Source of the DNA: Pseudomonadota bacterium
GTDB taxonomy: Bacteria > Desulfobacterota > Syntrophia > Syntrophales > UBA5619
Reading direction: 5' to 3'
DNA: 14,919 nt
NCBI GenBank assembly: GCA_018827585.1
Contig: JAHJXP010000203.1
Coordinates: 1 to 14,919 of the forward strand
Below, piece by piece: positions 7,088 through 12,670 of this stretch. The position numbers and the translations under genes are program-made. Under the pieces are notes generated by a model, which was not told where the DNA came from, did no database searches, and was given only the letters and a program-made list of their open reading frames with translations. How positions within the stretch are numbered: position 1 is the stretch's first letter; every line of letters starts with the position of its first letter.

Positions 7088-7529
7088 ATTCCGCCACGGT
7101 ATTTTATACGCCGGACCTGTTCTCGCCTATGCAGCGTTGATCTTTGTTGTTTCTTCCGTAGCGAAGTTTCCGGATTCGACGCCCTCCTTCTTCGGCGCCG
7201 ATAAACTCGCCCATTTCGTGGAATATTACCTGTTCGGCCTGCTGATCTGCCGCTGGTTCAACTCTCTGGCAAAACCTTTCTTCAAACGTCATGCCTTCTG
7301 GCTCACCTCAGTGTTCGGCATATTATACGGTCTCGGCGACGAGTGGCATCAGTCCTTTATTCCGGGGCGTGAAGCCTCTGTGTGGGATGTCTTTTTCGAC
7401 GGCTTGGGTACCCTGGCGGCCGCCGGTTCCTTTCCGATGCTCAGAGAAAGGATCCGTGCGCTCAATCAGGCGGGAAATATTCCGGAAACGGAGGTCATGC
7501 ATGAACAGAAGACCGGTCATCACCATTGA
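7080..7529 (+). CDS. VanZ-like integral membrane protein
   Basis: The 149-residue protein has an N-terminal hydrophobic helix (about 7-27), two central ones (about 46-60 and 72-86) and a C-terminal one (about 102-120). The VanZ-family signatures are present: DKLAHFVEYYLFG (41-53) and YGLGDEWHQSFIPGREAS (83-100), with the conserved Asp, His and Glu residues on the membrane face. VanZ was named for low-level teicoplanin resistance in enterococci; most family members, like this one, have no known role, so resistance should not be assumed. The start ATG 7080 has GAAGGA at 7067-7072; an earlier ATG (7032) lacks a site and would add hydrophilic residues encoded by the upstream gene's reading region. 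It overlaps DUF2889 by 8 bp and cmk by 29 bp. Confidence 0.86.
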   Translation: MNRFRHGILYAGPVLAYAALIFVVSSVAKFPDSTPSFFGADKLAHFVEYYLFGLLICRWFNSLAKPFFKRHAFWLTSVFGILYGLGDEWHQSFIPGREASVWDVFFDGLGTLAAAGSFPMLRERIRALNQAGNIPETEVMHEQKTGHHH

Positions 7530-8199
7530 CGGTCCGGCCGGCGCCGGAAAGAGCACGATCAGCAGGTTGCTTGCGGAGCGCCTTTCCTTCATCTATCTGG
7601 ATACCGGCGCACTGTACCGGGCCGTTGCCCTCCGGCTCCGCTCCCAAGGATGGGACGGCAGAGAAGATAGACTGGCTGCACTGTGCCGAAATATCCGGGT
7701 GGAAATGAGGAAGGTGGGCGACCGGCTCCGCGTCTTTACAGAAGGGGATGATGTGACGGAGAAGATCAGAAGCGAAGAGATCGGCCTTCAGGCCTCCCGG
7801 GTTTCGGCGGTTCCGGCGGTGCGGGAGATGCTGCTTTCCGTGCAGAGAGAGGCGGCGGCCGGCGGCGGGGTGGTGGCGGAAGGTCGTGATATGGGATCAG
7901 TGGTTTTCCCCGACGCCGAGGTCAAATTTTTCCTCGACGCTTCGGTCGAGGAGAGGGCAAAGAGAAGGTATCTCGAGCTGACCGCAAAAGGAGACGCCGT
8001 TCGCCAGCGGGATATCGAAGAGGATTTGCTCTTGAGAGACCGCCAGGATCGCGGCCGTTCCATTGCCCCTCTCGTCTGTCCCCCTGACGCCGTCATCATC
8101 GATTCCACGGACAAAACCATTTCTCAAGTCGTTGATATCATGCTGAGTGCAATCAACAAATCGGGGCATCTTTGCAGGTTGCACAACAAATATCCATGA
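7501..8199 (+). CDS. cmk: cytidylate kinase
   Basis: The 232-residue enzyme phosphorylates CMP and dCMP to the diphosphates with ATP in pyrimidine salvage and recycling. The P-loop is GPAGAGKST (11-19), followed by YLDTGALYRA (NMP-binding region), AEGRDMGSVVFPDA (phosphate/nucleotide binding) and a lid-like RDRQDRGRSIAPL. It ends with the family's DAVIIDST. The start ATG 7501 has GGAGGT at 7490-7495. The frame is open further upstream inside the VanZ-like gene, but that extension is not family sequence. The reading frame overlaps the VanZ-like gene by 29 bp, so it is probably translationally coupled. The cmk-rpsA neighbourhood is widely conserved in proteobacteria. Confidence 0.96.
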   Translation: MNRRPVITIDGPAGAGKSTISRLLAERLSFIYLDTGALYRAVALRLRSQGWDGREDRLAALCRNIRVEMRKVGDRLRVFTEGDDVTEKIRSEEIGLQASRVSAVPAVREMLLSVQREAAAGGGVVAEGRDMGSVVFPDAEVKFFLDASVEERAKRRYLELTAKGDAVRQRDIEEDLLLRDRQDRGRSIAPLVCPPDAVIIDSTDKTISQVVDIMLSAINKSGHLCRLHNKYP

Positions 8200-8226
8200 A
8201 TTGAGTGTATTTTTGCCTGAATTTGC

Positions 8227-8255
8227 TTGATATTTGAAAATTGGTGTGTTACAAA
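8227..8255 (+). promoter_or_regulatory. candidate rpsA promoter
   Basis: TTGATA (8227-8232) matches the -35 consensus at five of six bases. After 17 bp comes TACAAA (8250-8255) as -10, inside a markedly AT-rich stretch (8200-8280) unlike the surrounding GC-rich DNA. It would give S1 its own transcript with a leader of about 40 nt, separate from the cmk operon. Confidence 0.55.
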
Positions 8256-8303
8256 ATATACCATTTTGAAGATAATAAAAATTTCAGGGGGGGTGTTTTC
8301 TTA

Positions 8304-10172
8304 ATGGTTAACAATGGCAACATAATCTCAAATCAGGATGCAGATCAGACGGGCAGAGAAGAAAAGGAGGCGGAAACCACCGAAGAAAAGGAGGCGGAAA
8401 CCACCGAAGAAAAGAAAGTGGAAACCACCGCAGAAAAGGAGGCGGAAACCACCGAAGAAAAGAAAGTGGAAACCACCGCAGATGAACTGACGCAGGGAAC
8501 GGAGGAGAGCGCGGAATTCAAAGAGCTTTACGAACAGAGTCTTCAATCCGTGCAAATGGGCGGTGTTTTGACCGGAAAGGTGGTGCAGATCAACTCCGAC
8601 ACCGTTATGGTCGATGTCGGCTGGAAGACGGAAGGGTACATCCCCGCAAGAGAATTGCGGGATGATCAGGGGAATGTCACCGTCAATGTTGGAGATGAGA
8701 TCGAGATCCTTGTAGATCGCCGGGATCAGGACGGAAACCTCGTCCTTTCGCGGGACAAGGCCGCCAAGATCAAGATCTGGGACGATGTGAAGCTGGCCTG
8801 CGAACAGAACACCCCCATCAACGGCACGATAATCGAAAGGGTAAAGGGCGGGCTTTCCGTAGATATCGGGATTCCGGCCTTTCTCCCCGGATCCCAGGTG
8901 GACATACGCCCGGTGAGAGACCTCGACAGATACGTCGGGCAGACCTTCCCGTTCATGGTCCTCAAATATGACCGAAAGAGGAATAATGTGGTCCTTTCAC
9001 GGCGAACCATCCTGGAGAATGAACGGGAGATCGAAAAGAGGGACACCCTGCAGAATATAGAGGAGGGGAAGATTGTCGAAGGCGTGATCAAGAACATCAC
9101 CGATTACGGTCTCTTCATCGATTTAGGTGGTATCGACGGCCTGCTTCACGTGACGGACATCTCCTGGGGAAGGATAACCCGTCCTTCCGATCATTTTTCA
9201 AGAGGGGAGAAGATACGGGTCAAAGTACTTTCCTTCGATCGGGAAAAGGAGCGGGTAGCCTTAGGCCTCAAGCAATTGACCCCGAACCCATGGGAAATTA
9301 TAAAGGACAAATATCCGGTCCATTCGATCATCGAAGGCAGGGTGGTGAATCTGACCGACTACGGCGTCTTCGTCGAACTCGAGCCGGGCGTCGAGGGACT
9401 GATCCATGTCTCCGAGATGTTCTGGACCCGGGAAATTCGGCATCCCTCGAAAGTCCTTTCGATCGGGCAGAAGATCCAGGTGATGGTTCTCGACATCAAC
9501 ACGGAAACAAAGAGGATCTCTCTCGGCCTGAAGCAGACGACCGCCAATCCATGGGAAAGCCTGAAACAGAAATACCCCGAGGGAAGCATCATTACCGGCG
9601 TCATCCGGAATATCACCAATTTCGGCATATTTATCGGCGTGGAAGAGGGGATAGACGGTCTCATCCACATGTCCGATATTTCCTGGAAGCAGCGGGTAAA
9701 ACACCCGTCGGAACTGTTCAAAAAAGGCCAGACAATTGAAGCGATGGTGCTCAATATCGATGTTGAACACGAAAAATTTTCTTTGGGCCTCAAACAGATC
9801 GAAACGAATCCATGGGAAGAGATCAGCGTCAAATACCCATCCGGATCGACCGTTAAGGGAAAGGTGACTAACGTCACCGAGTTCGGCATCTTCGTTGAAA
9901 TCGAAGAGGGAATTGAAGGACTCGTGCATATCTCCGAATTGAGTTCAAGGAGGGTCAAGTCGTCCGCGGAATTGTTTTCCCTGGGAGACAGTGTGACTGC
10001 CATCGTGAAGAATGTCGATCCGAAAAGCAGAAAGATCCGACTGAGCATCAAGGATTATGAGGCCGGCGCGGAGGGACACTCAGTCAATCAATATATCAAC
10101 AACAAGGAGAATATCGGCTCCAGTCTGGGAAAGGCCCTCGCCGATGTTAAAATCATCGAGACGAAAAGCTGA
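8304..10172 (+). CDS. rpsA: 30S ribosomal protein S1
   Basis: The 622-residue protein binds mRNA on the small ribosomal subunit and helps unfold and dock transcripts. Six S1 (OB-fold) domains are visible, at about 86-153, 170-240, 254-327, 339-413, 426-500 and 513-583. The last four carry the clear pattern NITDYGxFxxL...GIDGLLHVTDIS. E. coli S1 (557 residues) also has six. The extra length is mostly an acidic N-terminal extension with five 8-residue repeats (19-58). The start ATG 8304 follows a strong purine run AGGGGGGGTG (8286-8295). An in-frame TTG at 8241 lies within the predicted promoter and is rejected. The gene is followed after 29 bp by sppA. Confidence 0.96.
   Translation: MVNNGNIISNQDADQTGREEKEAETTEEKEAETTEEKKVETTAEKEAETTEEKKVETTADELTQGTEESAEFKELYEQSLQSVQMGGVLTGKVVQINSDTVMVDVGWKTEGYIPARELRDDQGNVTVNVGDEIEILVDRRDQDGNLVLSRDKAAKIKIWDDVKLACEQNTPINGTIIERVKGGLSVDIGIPAFLPGSQVDIRPVRDLDRYVGQTFPFMVLKYDRKRNNVVLSRRTILENEREIEKRDTLQNIEEGKIVEGVIKNITDYGLFIDLGGIDGLLHVTDISWGRITRPSDHFSRGEKIRVKVLSFDREKERVALGLKQLTPNPWEIIKDKYPVHSIIEGRVVNLTDYGVFVELEPGVEGLIHVSEMFWTREIRHPSKVLSIGQKIQVMVLDINTETKRISLGLKQTTANPWESLKQKYPEGSIITGVIRNITNFGIFIGVEEGIDGLIHMSDISWKQRVKHPSELFKKGQTIEAMVLNIDVEHEKFSLGLKQIETNPWEEISVKYPSGSTVKGKVTNVTEFGIFVEIEEGIEGLVHISELSSRRVKSSAELFSLGDSVTAIVKNVDPKSRKIRLSIKDYEAGAEGHSVNQYINNKENIGSSLGKALADVKIIETKS
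8358..8477 (+). repeat. five 24-bp tandem repeats coding for an acidic S1 extension
   Basis: Five in-frame 24-bp units encode EEKEAETT, EEKEAETT, EEKKVETT, AEKEAETT and EEKKVETT. Units 2-3 and 4-5 form a 48-bp duplication that differs by a GAA/GCA codon change. Near identity at the DNA level, including the third codon positions, points to recent expansion by slippage or unequal recombination. Confidence 0.93.
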
Positions 10173-10189
10173 CGCGCTCGTAAAAAGTC
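10170..10189 (+). repeat. short motif fused to the rpsA stop codon
   Basis: TGACGCGCTCGTAAAAAGTC starts with the rpsA TGA stop and fills most of the 29-bp gap before sppA. It matches the motif beginning at the stop codon of the M48 gene (minus strand, 4915-4935) with one substitution and one extra A. Confidence 0.5.
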
Positions 10190-10201
10190 GATGCAGCTGA
10201 T

Positions 10202-11089
10202 ATGCGAAAACATCCTGTCATTATAGGCATCTGCCTTTTGATCCTGATAGGGATGGCCTTCTTTGCCGTAATCTACGGTCTGAATCTGCTCAAAGGGGAG
10301 GGGAGATCTCTCACCCTCCGAGGGAAGGTTGGCATAGTCCCGATTGAAGGGGTCATCGCTAACGCCAGTGAGATCATCGACCAGATCACGGAATTTGCCG
10401 ATGATAGCGGCATCCGGGCGGTCGTCCTGAGGATTGATTCGCCCGGCGGCGGGGTGGCGCCGTCACAGGAGATCTACCAGGCTGTCTGCCAACTCCGGAC
10501 CAAGAAGAAGGTCGTGGTATCGATGGGTGCTGTCGCGGCGTCCGGCGGGTACCTGATTGCGACGGCCGCGGACAGGATCATGGCGAATCCCGGAACCATC
10601 ACGGGAAGCATATCGGCCGTGATGCATTTTGCAAACGTCGAGGAGCTCCTCAAGAAGGTGGGGGTCAGGTCCTCGGTCGTTAAGAGCGGTAAATTCAAGG
10701 ATATCGGTTCTCCCGCGCGCGAAATGACCTCCGAGGAAAGGGAACTTATTCAGGGCATCGTGGACGATATCTACGATCAGCTCGTAACGACCATTTCCGA
10801 AAACCGTAAAATCCCCCTTGAGAAGGTGGTAAAACTCGCTGACGGAAGAATATTTTCCGGGAGGCAGGCCCTCGATCTGGATCTGGTTGACGAACTCGGC
10901 GGACTACAGGACGCCGTTCTTCTTGCCGGCAGGCTGTCGAACATCGAAGGGAAGCCGGCTGTCGTGCATGCGGTAAAAAAGAGAACAAGCCTGTGGAAAT
11001 ACCTCCTGGAAAATATGGTATCGGTTGTAGCGGAAAAGATCGGGCCGCGAGTGGCGGAACCCCCCGGCATCCATTACCTGTTCGAATAG
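10202..11089 (+). CDS. sppA: signal peptide peptidase SppA (short form), S49 family
   Basis: This 295-residue membrane-anchored serine protease degrades signal peptides left after export and possibly other membrane peptides. An N-terminal anchor (HPVIIGICLLILIGMAFFAV, about 4-23) puts the catalytic domain outside the cytoplasm. The nucleophile is Ser114 in AVAASGGYL. The general base is Lys166 in SGKFKD, 52 residues later, the same separation as Ser147/Lys199 in B. subtilis SppA. DSPGGGV and TGSISAV are further family motifs. The single-domain length matches the 36-kDa form rather than the double-domain E. coli enzyme. The Shine-Dalgarno sequence before ATG 10202 is poor, so expression may depend on coupling to rpsA. 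The rpsA-sppA order is common in deltaproteobacteria. Confidence 0.94.
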   Translation: MRKHPVIIGICLLILIGMAFFAVIYGLNLLKGEGRSLTLRGKVGIVPIEGVIANASEIIDQITEFADDSGIRAVVLRIDSPGGGVAPSQEIYQAVCQLRTKKKVVVSMGAVAASGGYLIATAADRIMANPGTITGSISAVMHFANVEELLKKVGVRSSVVKSGKFKDIGSPAREMTSEERELIQGIVDDIYDQLVTTISENRKIPLEKVVKLADGRIFSGRQALDLDLVDELGGLQDAVLLAGRLSNIEGKPAVVHAVKKRTSLWKYLLENMVSVVAEKIGPRVAEPPGIHYLFE

Positions 11090-11173
11090 CCGTAAGTAAG
11101 GCCGTTTATCCGTCCCGACAAAACGCCGCAGCATAAGCAGACCCAAGATTTCCTTGAGGGAGAACAAACCCAA

Positions 11174-11953
11174 ATGACGTATCGCACGATTATTGTCGAC
11201 CCAAAAGAGGGGTATTCCAAGGTAACGCTGAACCGTCCCGGCGAGATGAATGCCATCTCGCTCGAGATGCGGCGTGAACTGGAGGAGTGCTTCAACAGTC
11301 TGGAAGCGGACGCTGCTGTTCGCGCTATCATCCTTACGGGCGGCGATTATGTCTTCTGTGCCGGCATGGATCTCAAGGAGATGTCCGCCCTCCCCGATTC
11401 GGAAATCACCGATTACTTCAGGGGGATCTCCCGATACCTGAAGCAGATCGCCGGCTGCAGAAAGCCCGTTATTGCGGCGGTAGGCGGGATAGCCTTAGGG
11501 GGCGGCTTCAACCTGGCGACCGCCTGCGACCTGATTGTCGCCTCGGAAAGTGCAATTTTCGGTCATCCGGAATTGAAGTTCGGCCTGAACCCCCTGTTCA
11601 ATCCGCTCAGGCAGATCGTCGGGATGGCAAAGGCCAAAGAGCTCACGATGATTGGGGAACCGATCGCCGCCAAGGAGGCCCTGCGAATCGGTCTCGTCAA
11701 CAAGGTCGCCCCGCCGGAAAAAATGATGGCCGTGGCCGAGTCGATCGCCAGAGAGTTGGCGGCGCGCTTGCCTTCGGCGATAGAGGCGGTGAAAAGGATC
11801 TCCGCTATCGTCCCCCGCCTTGACATGGGTTCCGCGCTCGATCTGGAAATGGATATGGAAGCGCTCCTTTTTTCCAGCGAAGAGAGAAAAGGGTACATGA
11901 AAGAGTTTCTTGCAGCGCTGAAGAACCGAAAAAGAAGCCAGGAACTCTTCTGA
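11174..11953 (+). CDS. enoyl-CoA hydratase/isomerase (crotonase) family protein
   Basis: The 259-residue protein has the crotonase fold signatures: FCAGMDLKEM (61-70) and GGIALGGGFNLATACDL (104-120) supply the oxyanion-hole amides for the acyl-CoA thioester. Relative to rat enoyl-CoA hydratase, catalytic Glu164 is conserved as Glu133 (FGHPELKFG), but Glu144 is replaced by Asn113. The usual PGAGGTQRL stretch is also replaced by NPLFNPLRQI. A classical hydratase mechanism is therefore doubtful; an isomerase or another crotonase reaction is more likely, and the substrate is unknown. It follows sppA after 84 bp, with GAGGGAG (11156-11162) 11 bases before the ATG. No other acyl-CoA gene is adjacent, so the pathway cannot be read from context. 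Confidence 0.9.
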   Translation: MTYRTIIVDPKEGYSKVTLNRPGEMNAISLEMRRELEECFNSLEADAAVRAIILTGGDYVFCAGMDLKEMSALPDSEITDYFRGISRYLKQIAGCRKPVIAAVGGIALGGGFNLATACDLIVASESAIFGHPELKFGLNPLFNPLRQIVGMAKAKELTMIGEPIAAKEALRIGLVNKVAPPEKMMAVAESIARELAARLPSAIEAVKRISAIVPRLDMGSALDLEMDMEALLFSSEERKGYMKEFLAALKNRKRSQELF

Positions 11954-11972
11954 CCGATCAGCCTAACTTTTG

Positions 11973-11993
11973 CCGCTTATTTTTAAAAAGCGG
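11973..11993. terminator. hairpin between convergent genes
   Basis: CCGCTT (11973-11978) pairs with AAGCGG (11988-11993) around an AT-rich loop (ATTTTTAAA). It lies in the 41-bp gap between the crotonase gene and the convergent sigma-like gene, so it could end transcription from both sides. Neither strand has a strong T tract after the stem, so efficiency is uncertain. Confidence 0.4.
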
Positions 11994-11994
11994 A

Positions 11995-12279
11995 TCAGAT
12001 CATGTCCCAGTCGCTGGTCGGGGAGGCAAAATCCCGCAGCTGGTCCCGCCTTTTTTTGTGCTGTAATTTTTTGAGGGCCTTGGCCTCGATCTGTCTTATC
12101 CGTTCCCTCGTTACGCCCATCATCTCACCCACCTCTTCGAGGGTGAAAGGACCGAAATTGCACGCAACCCAGGTGCAGTTGAAAAAGGCTTCATTCTTCA
12201 GACGCCACTCACAGGCAGAATCAGCGCAGATTTCCGTGATGAACTGTCCCCTCTTCTTGCATTTATATAGCGTATTCAA
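11995..12279 (-). CDS. small cysteine-rich protein with a sigma-70 region 4 helix-turn-helix
   Basis: The C-terminal half of this 94-residue protein (about 45-84, FTLEEVGEMMGVTRERIRQI onward through EAKALKKLQHKKR) is nearly textbook sigma-70 region 4.2, the -35 recognition helix-turn-helix of RpoD. Regions 1-3 are absent. The N-terminal 44 residues instead carry five cysteines (7, 18, 23, 35, 40) and a NCTWVAC motif, suggesting a zinc or Fe-S site or redox control. It cannot be a complete sigma factor because region 2 is missing. It may bind DNA or the RNA polymerase beta flap as a regulator; this is inference. The start is TTG 12279 with AAAGGAGA (12287-12294) 7 bases upstream. It is monocistronic and converges on the crotonase gene. 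Confidence 0.85.
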   Translation of the reverse strand: MNTLYKCKKRGQFITEICADSACEWRLKNEAFFNCTWVACNFGPFTLEEVGEMMGVTRERIRQIEAKALKKLQHKKRRDQLRDFASPTSDWDMI

Positions 12280-12313
12280 GACCCCGTCTCCTTTATCAAT
12301 TCAAGCCGGTGCT

Positions 12314-12342
12314 AAAATAGGGATTGGATTTTGATTTGTCAA
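12314..12342 (-). promoter_or_regulatory. promoter of the sigma-like gene
   Basis: On the minus strand a perfect -35 TTGACA (12337-12342) is followed by a 17-bp spacer and TATTTT (12314-12319). The predicted start is near 12307, about 28 nt before the TTG start codon. This is the best-formed sigma-70 promoter in the window. Confidence 0.62.
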
Positions 12343-12349
12343 TGACAAA
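12335..12349. promoter_or_regulatory. perfect 15-bp palindrome over the -35 element (operator candidate)
   Basis: TTTGTCA-A-TGACAAA is a perfect 7-bp inverted repeat around a single base. It contains the -35 hexamer of the sigma-like gene's promoter. A dimeric regulator bound here would block or alter promoter recognition. Autoregulation by the gene product is possible but not shown. Confidence 0.45.
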
Positions 12350-12433
12350 ATACGCCCTGCAAAGAGTACGGGCTATTTACAAAGTCGTCAAGATTGTCGA
12401 TCTCTCAAAAAGGGGCAAAAGCCTTGAATTCAG

Positions 12434-12634
12434 GACGGCTTCGTAAAAAGCTCCCCCGGCCTTCGCCGGGGCAGGCTCGGGCAAGGCGCGCGAACCCTGA
12501 GGAAAGGCGTACACAGACGTACGCCGCAGTGGTTGTGAGGCTTTAGCCGAAGCAAACCCGGAGATTCCTCGCTTCGCTCGGAACAAGCTCCGGGTGAAGC
12601 GCAACGCAGCATCCGGACTTTTTGCGAAGTCGCC
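12434..12634. repeat. about 200-bp non-coding repeat element with inverted ends (MITE-like)
   Basis: The ends GACGGCTTCGTAAAAAGCTC (12434-12453) and GGACTTTTTGCGAAGTCGCC (12615-12634) are inverted copies matching at 15 of 20 positions. Inside are three strong hairpins: CCCCGGC/GCCGGGG (12454-12471), GGCGTAC/GTACGCC (12506-12525) and CCCGGAG/CTCCGGG (12557-12594). The third encloses ATTCCTCGCTTCGCTCGGAA, a sequence type I associate with dispersed repeats of deltaproteobacteria. There is no transposase or credible reading frame, and I see no clear target-site duplication. Together with flanking DNA it fills the 391-bp gene-free gap 12280-12670. It may also end transcription of the minus-strand genes upstream. 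Confidence 0.6.
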
Positions 12635-12670
12635 AAAGAAGAAAAGACGGAAACCGGGAAAGGCATGAGG

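Noticed and set aside
7080..7529. glycopeptide resistance gene
   Set aside because: The VanZ family is broad and mostly unrelated to resistance; no vanHAX genes are nearby.
8328..8555. minus-strand frame with Phe/Leu/Gly-rich repeats resembling a membrane peptide
   Set aside because: It is the complement of the 24-bp acidic repeat in rpsA. It has no start context and no independent evidence of coding.
9261..9929. 222-codon minus-strand frame inside rpsA
   Set aside because: It is a shadow of the repeated S1 domains; its apparent internal repeats mirror those of S1.
12335..12349. FNR/Crp-type site
   Set aside because: TTTGTCAATGACAAA lacks the TTGAT-N4-ATCAA (FNR) or TGTGA-N6-TCACA (Crp) pattern; kept only as an unassigned palindrome.
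12454..12594. CRISPR array or attenuator
   Set aside because: The hairpins are three different sequences at unequal spacing, with no direct repeats or spacers, and fit a repeat element better.
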